The notes below the pieces were generated by a model. That model ran no database searches and was not told where the DNA came from. It saw nothing but the letters and a program-made list of their open reading frames with translations. 64,000 nucleotides of DNA from assembly GCA_001510575.1 (NCBI GenBank), contig LNGK01000005.1, positions 2,542,574 to 2,606,573 on the forward strand, read 5' to 3'. The position numbers and the translations under genes were made by a program. This stretch comes from Knoxdaviesia capensis (Eukaryota > Ascomycota > Sordariomycetes > Microascales > Gondwanamycetaceae). This document shows, one piece after another, positions 34,559-46,616 of this stretch (positions are counted from its first letter, which is position 1; every line of letters starts with the position of its first letter).

Positions 34559-37500
34559 GGTCGACGAAGCGGGATGGTGTTTGAGGAGGGAAAAAGAGAA
34601 GGAGGAAGGGAAAAGGCAGAGAGTATTGAAGCGCTGAGGCTCGCAAATCTAGGGCTGGCAGAGAATCAAAGATCTGGTCCAATGCAACAATTGTAAGTCG
34701 AAGATAGAACAAGGACCCCGAATGACGAAAATGTGTCTAGCCGGGCCGTTTAGTTCATCGCGAATCGCAAACGTTACTAGTTGTCGCAGAGCTGTTCAAA
34801 TCAAAAACGAAGAGGTTATCACCACCGCCAGTGACAGAACAAAAATGAGAGAAAGAGAAGATACGAAAAAGAATGAAGAGAACAAAATCACAACTTCTTT
34901 TTCAACGGTATGAACTTGTCGATGGCAAAAGCATGCTGCAAGAAATATCTCCCGAACCTCGGTGGGAAAAACTACCATGCGTCGGTGCTCAAATTTTGGT
35001 TCCGGCACTGAATCCCCCCCCCCATAACCCTAACCCGCTTCCCAGGAATCGCCAGGGACCATTTTCTGGGCAAATCTGCCCTATGATCTCCGCCTTCATT
35101 CATTTCCACCATCCGCTTCCTCCGGCCCCGTCGGCCTCCATATCTGCGGTCTTGACCCTGCTCCCCCGAGCTTCTCCAAAATTCTCCGAAATCTTTCTCT
35201 TTGTCTCTCTCCGGGGGCCCGGACTCCAAAAGAACAAAAGAAGCAGTCAGAATGAGCCAAGCCGTAAGATCAAAATGCTGGACCGATACACCACCAAACT
35301 TCCAAACCCCCCCCAGTCTTATGTCTGAATAGCCTGTATCTGGGTCTTGACCCCTTCCCCGCGTTGCACTTTGTCTCCTCTGCCTGAAAAAAATCCCACG
35401 TGCCTTTTGAACGGCCGCTGCCATGCAGCTGAAGCAGCATCTGCATGTTGGAGAATACGCTGAGTTCCCCGAACTTGTTGATAAGCTAACATGATGCATA
35501 TCTCAACCCCAAGCAACCCTAGCTGTCCTGTAACCCTAATCATCTTGAATATGGGAGTATATACTCAACTACTCATGCTTCTCGTCAGCTGGGTTGAGGT
35601 ACCGGAGTCCAGAAATAGAAGATTCAAGGATCTGGAACAGAGAATAGTAAATCTGTCCTAGACCGATATCAACACAATATGCCGATGCCCGGCCCTGGCA
35701 ACCTGTCTTTGACGGGTGCCCGCACAGTACTGGCATCTTCATCGGGATGAGGCATATTGACATCCAACAGTGACAGGAGGCAATGCTTAAAATAGAACCT
35801 TCATGTCTTCTTCCACGATATATGTTACTTGAGGTCATTTCCGATTTCACAATCTTGCATCAGAATGTCTAGCGATTGCAAAAGAAGAGATCAACTCTGT
35901 GATGATTTGTGATGCGTATTTTGAATGAGCATCCAAGAAACAGGCTTGTTATAGGATGTCGTGCTCCCTGGGAACCTCTGGTGTATTGGCCAACATATAT
36001 CGGTGCTAAATCCCTTGAGATCCATGTGAAGTTGTTTCCTATTCCCAAAGTGAAAACATACATATCTCCGTTCCTTTAGCGGCATGGAGACTCACAGATG
36101 TGTTGCTATCGTGAAGTTGGCACCGTGCTCGTCAATGGGCTCTGGGTGTGCCCGTAGCGCGAGTGGTTCCAAGACTCTATGCCAATAGAATCAATGTAAT
36201 GGATAAACTGAACTTTATCTCCTAAGTATGTAATGTATTTCAAATAAAAGTAGCCCCTAAGTCACCACTAGTATCCCCGTGATGAGCGCTGCACACGCCA
36301 GGTCCGGCGACACTTCACCCCGGACTTTATCTGAGCCTGCATACAGGTCAGAATACCCCCGCTCTTCTACCCCGTGGGACTTCCGGAGGAGGCCAACCTC
36401 CTTCTGCCTGGACCGGAGAATCCAATGCCACTCACAACGTCCTCATCGTCTGTTCAGAGTATCTACGCCCCCCGACACAACTCGACCGTCACACCACCCG
36501 AGGACAGTCCCCCGGTTCACGCGATGGAGCAACAAGTGGATATCAACACGATGCACGCGGACCCTTATGGAGACCACCCCGACCATAGAACTACTGCAAA
36601 CCAAAGCAGAAAACATTGCCATCGCAGTTGAATTGGCGTGGAGCTGGCTGGCGTGGCAAGTCTTCGTTTTGAATGGCAGGCGCACTTCCCCATGTCCGTT
36701 ACATCGGGATGAGAGGAGCAGAGGATGGCCGGTGTGTGTATATCCAGAGATGACTTCCATTCAGGGGGAGGGGGTGGGAGGGAGTTATGGAGCCAGGTGA
36801 TTGGGTGTTTCTTGGTATTTTTCAAAAGTCTTGCTTGAAGGCGTGAAGCTGGCAATGTCTTTAACTTTCTGATTTTTGATTTCTGATATGCAATCGAGCA
36901 CACCCTCCTCGCCACTTTCGATTTCTCATCCACGAAGACGTTGCCTCGTTGGTTCAACTAGTCTCCCTCAAGCGAAGCTTTACATCTCATGTGATTCAGG
37001 GGCGCCATCATGAGGGGTGATGCTGCAACTCTCGATATGCATCCGTCTGGCGAGATCAAGAGACTTCTCCAGATTCTTCCCCCGTATTTCCCAACTTTGA
37101 GATGCTCTTCCCCATGGGGATCCAGATAATGAAGCCGTTGGTTCTAGGATGTCGGGGTCGTCAAGCTCAAAATCGCGGGCAATGCATGTGAAGGCGTGGT
37201 CCCCGTTCCTGATGAACTAGTTCCGTCTATCGACTGCAGTTCGTGCAAATGCCTCCGTCACATCAATATAATAGCCAGTCTAGAGTCTACTAGATACCAA
37301 CTACTCCATGTGTTCCTTGCTTCTAGTACTTACGATCTTCCGAATAAGATTATGAAGAAAAATGCGATGATGGTGAGTGAAAGCAGGAAGGATTTAATCA
37401 CTATCGACAATACACGTATGCTTCGCGTGGCCTTACACTAAGGACTTCAAAGTTTTTCAAAGAAGCAGCGATAAAAATTCCAAGTTATTCAAACTTCATG

Positions 37501-37960
37501 TGGTACTAACTGGCGACGTACAGTAATGTGGTGTGCATATAACATTTTGAGAGAAATGAAGAAGAGCAATGGAATATGATACCTGGTAGTTCCCACGAGT
37601 CTCATGGCGATATATCGAGATTCACATGGCTGGGGATGTTCATCGGAGCTTCTTGTGTACTCCGAGACTATGGAGAGATTGCAGGACAATGTCGTATCGG
37701 AAATTAGTTTAGGTGTTGGCCACGAGGTTCCTACTGTCGTGAATGATACGATGTTGGATTCGATGATCTGTGCAGCTTTTCCTAGAGTATGCTGTGCACA
37801 TGTCGCTTTGAGCAGAGCAGGTAGAGTTATGGCAGGATAAAACGTTATAGATATCAGAATTGCATAAAGCAGTAAGCCAAGAAGTTCACGATGTGGAAAC
37901 CAGAAGTAAAGGCAGCACAACATCGTCCATCCACCTCATCAGATTCTCGGTCAGGATACA

Positions 37961-37975
37961 ACCCTAACCCTAAAC
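37961..37975. repeat. Interstitial telomere-like motif
   Basis: ACCCTAACCCTAAAC, two CCCTAA units, within non-coding sequence. Confidence 0.7.
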
Positions 37976-40790
37976 AGGAACCACCAACATCTTCAATGAT
38001 CAACATGACAGGGGAGGTCTGGGCGGCAAACGAGGACGGGAAGACAATCAGTCACCCGAACAAGAGGCACTTAAGAATCAAGAAGCACTAAAATAGTCTG
38101 GCTAAACTTGCAGCGAACCACAGACCACTGAAAACTGACAGAGAGTGGGATGAGGGCTATTTCAGGCGGGTAACGGCCTCTAAGCGACGGGCAGAGTGTG
38201 GCTGGCTCGGTTAGAGGGGGGTGGCCTAGCCACATGTTAGTTCTTCCTAGGGGAGCTAGACCTTGTGGAAGGGTTTAGCAGGCGAGGACGGGTAACAGGC
38301 CCGCCATCGTTTCGAGACGCGTGGTTGTTCTCATTGTTGGCAAAACAACTTGGGGCACGGACATGGAACCAGGTTGTTGAGGACGACTTTAGGGGTGCTC
38401 CGTACGCTCAAACCACCAGGCCTCTATGAGTGATGGCTGGCCATAAGGAAGAGTCTGAACAAACAACAAGATCAAGCACACAGAGATGGAGAGATATTTC
38501 TGCATGTATCACGACGAAGGAGCAAAGCGGAAGATACCCGACTGGCCAAGAGGGATGTACCGTCTGTCGGGTGATACCAGTTCCGGGAATGTTGAACAAC
38601 TCTACACAATAACATCAGAGAGAGAGGCAAGCCGAGAAGCTTCAGAGGTCGCCGGTCTCAAGCCACAAGAGGAAGTCGACCCGAGAGGAAGGGCGGTTTC
38701 TTTTTAGAGGCCGAAATGCAGTGGGCACAGAAGAACAGTACCAGTGTGCATAGATGAGGGCTGAAGTGGTATTGTGGCTTACAGCACTACGTGAGTTCTG
38801 GGGTGAGATACAGAGGTGCTACCATGGGATGTCGTACGGTAGTTTCCAGCGGTATACGCCAGATACGGAGATCAACAGCTCAAACACGCAGAGCTGAGCA
38901 GTGCAAAGGACCAGGGAAAGTACTGGACATAACAATATATTGCAAGGAATCACGCTCTGGTGCCGGACAGAGATATCAACATAATGTCGCTGAATATAGG
39001 GAGCTTCCCGTCTGCTTAAGGTGGGATTACAGAATATACATCACCTCACGACGGGTGTTCCAGGGCCTGCGATTGCGATATGTTGCAGTGTGCCAGAACA
39101 TAAGTCCCCTATCAGTACGGACTTGCAGAACGGATTGGAGTCGATCAAGCACCGGGAAGGAAATGATTCCTCACCATTGCCGGAAGCACCGGCATGCGTG
39201 CTATATCTATATTGACGGATAGTTAGCGATGGCACAGTATCATTATATTGCAGGCCACATTACTCCCGCCTGTTTGGTCACAGAGCAGGTCTATGGCGAG
39301 ATTTCGCTGAGGGATGAGCATCGAATACAGGATGGAGAACTGTTTATAAGCGGCTTTGTCACGCCCAGTGGCTAAGACAAACGACACACGATCGACACCG
39401 GACGGGTGTGACCATTTACGTATGGCTCAGAGTGCTTTTTCACCGCCTATCCTTTGTTGCACCTGGATGTCGCACGGATGAGGATGTCTCGGTGGCTAGT
39501 TGAATCACATTGCACACGAGACAGAAGCTCTCTCTCGACAAACGGGAGGGGGTCTCCAACACCCACCCAGACCCCAAAGACGTAATCCAACCTCGTGAGA
39601 ATGATAACGGATATCTCACAATTTCATCACTTTTTTTCTTGCTTTCCATTCTCACCAGACATCGCAGGGAGTCTACATCTACACACCGGGCCTAAATCAA
39701 CAGCGGGAGGTGAGCGCCGGGGGTGCATGCGAATCCAACCTCCCTCCAAACAAGGCGTCGCTACTGCAAACCAACGATAACATTGCATACGACACAGACT
39801 GGCTTTCTCCAAGTTGGACCTGACGCGGCTATCGGAGGCTACTTGTGAGAACGAAGGGTGTATGTTCATGAAAGTGGAAGCGAGGTGAAAACCACGAAGA
39901 GCCCTCACCTCTCCCAAGTCGTCCCCCTCGCTCTTTTTACCCACGAGAGAGGGTGAACACAAGGGAAAAAAACTGAAAGAGGGATGGGGTGGGATCTTCC
40001 TCTCACGTCCCTCATCCGGGAAGTCTTGGCATTTTTTCTGGGATTTGGTTTTCCGGGGCAGGGAGCCGGGGCCCGGGAAAATCAAGAGGATGGCATAATA
40101 GACCACACATGACTGGTTGCTGGAGACTTTTCAAAAGGGCACTCCCCAGATAATGGACAGTAGTAGAGTAGGGCGAGAGATGGTCGGGCAGGGATTGAGC
40201 AAGAGAGCCCACAAATAATACCGGATCCGAGTGGTCACACTGGGGAGAGAGAGACCTGGGGGGTGTGGGTGAGCGTCCAGGATGTGTAAAGAGCATGCCC
40301 TTCCTTCATACCACCTATGCTATCGTGAGGTGAGAGAGTATGAAGGCAGCGTCACGGTGCCTCTCTGTGATCTCCGTCTTCTTGTTTCTCTCTACGCCTG
40401 GCTTCTGTGCCTTCACGTCTATTGAGCTCACTTTATCACACTCTCTACACCTTCCTGGCTCACGTTTGGACCCGTCCCCCACCCCCGCGCGCTTTCCAGG
40501 CCCCCTCAAGGTTAAGTTTAGCCTCATTTTGAAGCAAGCGTGGATCGGGTGCGTGGAGGCCGTTCCAAGCCATTTAAGTTCGGCACTATGTCGCACCCCG
40601 ACCGTTTGTTGTGTCTCCCGCCCCACCTGCGGTGGACTCTGAACGGACTGGACTGGAACAAGTTGACGAAAGGAAAATGCATGCTAAAGAGACAAACGGC
40701 CGCAACAAGCCACACAACCACGGCGAGGTTGCCAGGGCTTTTGGGTGATCGCTGAAGGACCAGCATGACCTTGCTGTACACCCACGATAG

Positions 40791-40829
40791 TGTACAGTAC
40801 TGTACTATACTGTACTGTACGGTACGGTA
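40791..40829. repeat. TACTGTAC/GTACAGTA palindrome cluster
   Basis: Overlapping GTAC-centred palindromes run for about 39 bases and can fold as a hairpin. It lies about 1.1 kb upstream of the MFS start. Similar short motifs occur at about 5,571-5,590, 7,650-7,663, 11,806-11,880, 21,264-21,279 and 47,297. Confidence 0.75.
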
Positions 40830-41910
40830 GAACGCTACACACGACCACTCTTCCCCGACCGAAAGGAGCTGCGGACTATTTTATACCCCCCGGGTGTCTC
40901 TCAGCCTCTCTCACGCGTACGTTCTCGCTCTCTTCACCTGCATCATTGCTCTCTCTCCTCTTGCTATCACCGCCCACACCACGTCCAGCTCCAACATGCA
41001 AGCACACCCCGTTCATCGTCTCTCACACTCTCTCATTCCTGCGTCGGTTCTCAAATGTGCTCCCGACCTGATCCTGCTCCCTCTTCTTCTCCCCCGGTCT
41101 CGCGGTCTCTTCATCCCCCTTGAACTTGTCCTCCACTTCCAAGTCTAGGGATCTTCCAACTCCCCCTGGGGTCGGCATAGAAAATAATTCATCAGGAAAG
41201 ATTCTGTTGAGACTGATGGGGCCCATGTTCGACGTTCCCCAGAATTAAAATTCAAAAAACTCTCTTTTTCCTTGTCCCCCGCGATTACTGCCTTACCCCA
41301 GCATGTTGGAATAGCTTCCCCAGATTTTCGCTTTTCTGTATCTCCAATTTTTGGCATTTGTTCTTCTGACTTCCGGCGTTTCTGTCTCCCCCTCTTCTCT
41401 AGTTGCCACTGCAAGAAACTCTGATGCTGGGAGTTATCGATATTGGACTGAGTTCATGGTTGTATCTGTGCTCTCCCCCCCTTGTTTATGTGAACCATAC
41501 ATGCAATAGATGTCAAGGCTAGATACCTCATAGCACTTTCTCTGCCCCCTCTCTACCAAACTATCTATCAATCCCCAATCTCCCCCTCCCCTCCAATTCT
41601 CACCAACTATATAGTCCATCCCAATCCCTCGCATCCTCGTCTATCTTCGCATGTCTTTCTTCTCTTTCTCCCCTCGAGAGACATCATCGGTTTCGATCTT
41701 GCCTCTTGGTTGACTCTTCCCTTCATCCTCCCTGCATATCTCTCCCCTGAGTCAAGTCTCGTCTAAGATTCTCTCTCGCCCTCCCTCGACGTTTCTCTTC
41801 TTCTTCGCACTTGCCACTCCGAAGATCTTCGAACTTTATCTTGCTCTCTTTCCCTCTCCCAAGAATAAAGTTCTTTCCATAGTACTTCCAGAATTACATT
41901 CCCAATAAGC

Positions 41911-43631
41911 ATGTCCGCCGACGAGAAGAAGGCGGAGCCCATCGTGGCCCAGCAGACTGAAAATGTCATTGACTCCAAGAAGGCTCCCAGCACCTATGAG
42001 GCTGAGGACCTGAAGGAGTCGGACGACGAGGTCCGGGATTACACCGGAGCCGTCCGGAAGACCGACCCGGAAGAGATCCGCCTGGTCCGGAAGCTGGACT
42101 ACCGGATTATGGTGAGTTCCAATATTTTCCCCCCAACGGCGCAATAATACTTTGACGTCTCCCCTCTAACGCGAATATTCATACTACTACTAGCCTACCC
42201 TCTGCATCATGTACTTCCTTAACTACGTTGACCGTAACGCCATCGCCCAGGCGCGGCTCAACAACCTTGAGGAAGACCTTGGAATGACTGGAACTCAGTT
42301 CAACACCACTGTGTCCATTCTGTTCGTCGGCTACGTGCTGATGCAGATCCCCAGTAACATGCTGATCACCAAGATCAAGCCCGGCATTTACATGAGCGGC
42401 TGGATGTTGGTGTGGGCTGCTGTGTCTGGTTGCACCGCTCTGGTTCAGAACTATGGTGGTCTTGTTGCCTGTCGTTTCTTCCTTGGTATTACTGAGGCTC
42501 CTGTGAGTTGCTTCTTTTTAGGCGTGAAAGCCCAGCCTCTCATTCACACATGTAAACTGACATGTTACCTGCACAGTTCTACCCCGGTGCCACCTACATG
42601 CTCTCGATCTTCTACACCCGTACTGAGGTCGCTGCGCGCATTGCCGTGCTGTACTGCGCCCAGATCCTCGCCACCGGCGTTTCGGGCCTGATTGCGGCCG
42701 GCATCTTCGCCGGTCTCGACCAGGTCAACGGAATCGCCGGCTGGCGCTGGCTGTTCATCCTCGAGGGTTCGGTCACCGCTCTCGTCGCCATCCTGGGCTT
42801 CTTCTTCCTGCCCAACACCCCGCTGACCACCCGCTGGCTCAACGAGCGCGAGAAGCAGCTGGCCCACGCCCGCATGGAGCGCGACAAGCTGTCCGACTCG
42901 GTTGAAGAGGGCTCCTCTTGGGACGGCCTGAAGCAGGCGTGCCGTGATAAGCGCACGTGGCTGTTCTGCCTCATGCAGTGCTGCCATCTGTCGGCTTGCT
43001 CGTTCAACTCGTTCTTCCCTACGTAAGTCATCCCGCTGAAGAAGTGTTTTTTTTTCTTCGTTTTCTGTTCAGCAACTTACTTCCCGTCTCTTCTTGCTAT
43101 AGCGTCGTCAAGACTCTCGGCTTCAACACTACCGTCACCCTGGCCATGACCTGCCCGCCGTTCATTGTCGCCGGTGCCGCTGGCATTCTGACCGGATGGA
43201 GCTCCGGCCGTCTGCACGAGCGCACCTGGCATATCACCGCCGGTATGGTTGTGGCCATTGCCGGATTCGTGATTGCCTCGTCGACCATGAACACCGCTGC
43301 GCGCTATGTGGCCTGCTTCATCTTCCCCGTCGGCGCCTACAGTGTCAACTCGGTCATCATCGGCTGGGCGTCGTCGACTCTGTCGCAGACCAAGGAGAAG
43401 AAGGCTGTGGTGCTCGCCATGACCAACGTCGGCGGCCAGATTGGGTACATCTGGGGTGCCTACCTGTGGCCCAAGAGCGATTCGCCCCGCTATGGCATTG
43501 GCTTCGGTGCGTCCGCTGGCTTCGCTCTGGGAACTATCGGCGCCGCCTGGGCGATTCGTATTCTGCTGATTCGGGAGAACCGTCGCATTCGGGCGTCGAC
43601 TTCGGAGCACGTCAACATGTACGGATACTAA
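41911..43631 (+). CDS. MFS permease, Dal5-type anion:cation symporter family
   Basis: Four exons: 41,911-42,111, 42,194-42,502, 42,577-43,022 and 43,103-43,631, total 1,485 nt (494 aa). Introns are GT-AG (82, 74 and 80 bp). An acidic hydrophilic N-terminus of about 65 residues precedes TM1. Directly after TM1 comes NYVDRNAIAQARL, the D-R-x-N-I/A-x-x-A/R signature of the allantoate/nicotinate/pantothenate/biotin (ACS) family. About twelve hydrophobic segments follow, with MQIPSNMLITK, CRFFLGITEAPFYPG and GWRWLFILEG as family landmarks. A long cytoplasmic loop after TM6 holds LNEREKQLAHARMERDKLSD. The cargo is probably an organic anion or vitamin such as nicotinate or allantoate; the sequence does not decide which. 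The upstream 1.5 kb is C/T-rich and includes an ACTATATAG-like element near 41,605. Confidence 0.92.
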
Positions 43632-45594
43632 GAGGGGTCTCTCGGCTTTGAGAGGTTGTTGTGTGATGTGAGAATTCTTGATAGGCCTGTTCTTGGGGTG
43701 TAATTCCCAGTGTGTTTCCAGCTAGTATGATCAGCTAGAAGACCAAGGCGAAGAAGGGAGCAGTGGATGATGATGATTAAGTCGCAGAGGTATACAAACC
43801 TTTGTTTGATTTGGGAGAGAATGAAGCCGTGATGGATTCACTCGCATACCAGAGATATATTCAGCAAATGAATTTTGGGGATTTTGCCATTTTCATCTTC
43901 TTCATTCTTCTTCTATATGGACATTCACCAATGTCTAGTGATAGGTCGCTACGGGCCTATATACCTATATAACTATCTCGTTTTCCTATATTTTCCAAGT
44001 CTGGTGGTTCTGGCCTCCGCCTGCCCGGTCGGAACCTACAAACCTCGGATCTTCCATTCTATGTCTCACACAAGAACATCGGATCTCCGAATTGGCCTCG
44101 GAAGAGACTTATCGTACACTTTGAATCACAAGCATATCAACTTCACTTGAGTGAAAAAAAAAGCCACTTCTTTGTGGGCCGATCCGAGTTGTGGGCGACG
44201 GGGAGCTCTCATGTTTGTCTGAATGAGTGTGGGCGATCCACCCCGAGGTCGGATGGATTTGAAGCGGCCCGTGGTGAGTTGAGAGGAAGAAACTGCGTGA
44301 TATCCTCCTCATAGACGAGGAAGATTTCGCAATCTCATGAACAAGAACATCGAAGGACGTCGGCAGCCACTTCTGACCCCGACAGAACCGCACGCTGTGC
44401 GACAACACTATCTGTGCCCATATCCCACCCCGGTAAACGGGTAAATAGGCTATCACACCGAGCCTATATAGCTGGATCTACCCTCTTAGTGACTGTGGGA
44501 ACACCATGAGATAGAGTATATCACAAGGTCAGGTGTAACCGGGGGGGGGGGCGTGCGTGGAGGACGCACAGCTTGGCGAGGGCATGGCATGTATATGCGG
44601 CTGTTGTGTGCTTGGCTTGGAGCTTGTGTGCTTGGAGCCATGTAACGGAGTGTTGGGGTGCTTGAGGGTGGGAGCGTGCAGATTTGGCGCGGTGGGATGT
44701 GTACACCCCCAAGAAGCAACTTCACAATGGACGGGGACTATGTTTTAGATCTATCACACACGCCCAGTCCACCTGGCCTTGGACCAAGATTTCTCCCGTG
44801 CGGGGGGTGTCCCTGGACTAGAGACGGTGCATCTGAGGCTCTGATGATCGGTCCACGCCATGGTCTTAGATAGAGAAGACGACCGATGCTCTGTCTGGAG
44901 GGGTCCGGGTCTGGGGGGTGTACCCTAAGTAGAGAGCAGCATAAGTACAGTAGTGTAGTCTTCTCAGTGTCTTGGTGCTCATGTCTCATTCGTGCGCGTC
45001 CCTCAAAATGCGTCTTCTAAACGCGCGCGCTTCACTTAATTCAGCATCTGCCAGTTCTACATCCTCTCCAGTATGACAGCTTGAGTGGAATGTAGATATA
45101 GAGTCCGGTAGACGACGGTGGAGATGGAGCACTCAAAACATGTGAAAAGAGAGCTCCTCTCCTGTCTTGCAGTTCCTATCGTGTTGATGGTCATGGTCAT
45201 GTCCAGAAATAGGCTCCGACTAAACCCTATGCATCATTGTTAGGGTTTAGAGTTAGGGTTTAAGTGCCCTGCCTCCGTGACATATACGAGTGCATGAGTA
45301 GAGAATCCAGCTGCATGTAGTAGCGGAAATGTAGAAGAGATGAAAGAGAATTTGCATCTGTATTTAGAAGACATATGAACAACAGATATCTGAGCAAATT
45401 CCTCATTTTCCAATCCAAAGAGAGAAATCAGGACGCCATATCTTGAGAAATAGTGACCAAAAGAGATCGCGCGGGAAAGTCCCGGATCATGCGCAATATA
45501 CATGCTTACAGTCATAACAGCAACTGTCGGGAATAAAAAAGAGATTCACAGAGAAACAACACGTCAAATTGCCGTCAACATCAACCCTCAAACT
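43632..45594. other. Convergent intergenic region
   Basis: About 2 kb between two gene 3' ends. A G run at 44,541-44,550 and the telomere-like inverted motif at 45,221-45,263 are the only notable elements. Short frames at 44,486-44,873 are low-complexity and rejected. Confidence 0.5.
45221..45263. repeat. Inverted telomere-like motifs
   Basis: TAAACCCTA at 45,221-45,229 faces TAGGGTTTA at 45,241-45,249 across an 11-base loop, and a second TTAGGGTTTA follows at 45,254-45,263. Confidence 0.8.
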
Positions 45595-46616
45595 TTACAG
45601 CTTCGACTCTCTCGCCGGCGCAAAGTTGGGCCCGGCGCCACCACCGATAGTGGCGGCAATGTTGTCAACCGACTTGAGAACCCACTCGCTGCCCTCATCG
45701 GTCGCCAGCCACTCGCCACCCTGAATATCCTCGGGCTTATCCTTCTTGTACGTGCCGTCTTCGAACGCCTTGCGCAGGCCAAACACGTGCGACAGCACCT
45801 GCGGGCCGACGCCGGTCTGCGTGCGCAAACAGGCCAAAGCCACCAGCGACGTGTGCACGCGGCCGACAGACTGCAGGCGGCCGCGCGCCGCAGGCTCGGC
45901 GTCGGTCAGCAGGGCCGAGTAGTGGCACGACAGGATGTGCACGGGCAGGTCCGGGTGGGCGAGGGCGAGCTTGTCGAACAGCGACACCTCGAACGGCGCG
46001 TAGATGGAGTTCCAGCAGCCCTGGCCGCGGGCGAGGATGGCGGTGATGTTGTCGGGGGTGAGCTGGCGCGACGGCGCGGTCTCGAGCGCGGCGGCCACAT
46101 CGGCGGGCAGCGCCGCGCGGAAGGCGTTCAGGCAGTTGATCGCGCGCGGCACGCCGTTCAGCGTGATGCTCTTCAGGCCGACTTCGCGGATGAACTCGGC
46201 GGTGGTCACGCGCGGGTCGTCGGGCGAGGACACCGGTGCTGCGGATGCCGAGCTTGTCGTCGCTACCTCGTACAGAGTCGTGAGCGAGTCTGGCGAGTTC
46301 ATCGTGAAGGTCGCGGCGGCCTGCGGGACGAATGCCGAGTTAGAAGCGAGCTCCGAGTTCTTTCGAGGTGTATTTTCTGCGCAGGTATGAGGGCTTCCGA
46401 ATGTTTGTGCTCCCTCGGCCACAATGCACCGAGCCGCTTGTTCGACGGGAAACTCACCGAAAATGTCAGCCACGGCTTCAAGCCGATCTTCTTGTCCTGC
46501 GCCTGCTGGGCAATTGACTGGTACACGGCACGGATCCCGGCCGGGGCCGGAGTTGTTCCGGGCCGCGCAAAAGGCGCGTTGATGAGCGCCTTCAGGGCTG
46601 GTGATAGCTTCGACAT
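45595..46616 (-). CDS. AhpD-like fungal protein with C-terminal SKL (Pxp2-type peroxisomal protein)
   Basis: Two exons, 46,616-46,458 and 46,320-45,595 (885 nt, 294 aa). The 137-bp intron has a GTGAGT donor, a TCTAAC branch and a CCGCAG acceptor. A short N-terminal region contains PGTTPAPAGIRAVYQSIAQQA. The second exon includes FTMNSPDSLTTLY, a helical core, and GRVHTSLVALACLRTQTGVG, which matches the AhpD/carboxymuconolactone-decarboxylase-like fold of fungal proteins often labelled 'conserved mitochondrial protein'. The catalytic CxxC pair of true AhpD is absent, so peroxidase activity is doubtful. The protein ends ...ESKL: the final Ser-Lys-Leu is a canonical type-1 peroxisomal targeting signal. 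Yeast Pxp2 (YJR111C) is, from memory, a peroxisomal matrix protein of this type. The exact reaction is unknown. Confidence 0.82.

Larger units (their letters stand above)
34559..41910. other. 7.3-kb region without a supportable gene
   Basis: Starts with the CoA-transferase promoter and ends with a C/T-rich tract (about 40,340-41,900) that reads as the leader of the MFS gene. In between, minus-strand frames at 35,569-35,850 and 35,869-36,085 and plus-strand frames at 36,282-36,800 and 36,374-36,631 look partly protein-like, but they are short, unrelated to families I know and interrupted by stops. They may be decayed genes. Telomere-like CCCTAA motifs occur at about 35,024, 35,510-35,540 and 37,961-37,975. 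A TACTGTAC palindrome cluster is at 40,791-40,829. No terminal repeats or transposase/reverse-transcriptase motifs were recognised. Confidence 0.45.

Noticed and set aside
38090..39400. Possible transposon remnant
   Set aside because: G/C-balanced, stop-interrupted sequence, but no terminal repeats, transposase or reverse-transcriptase motifs could be seen.
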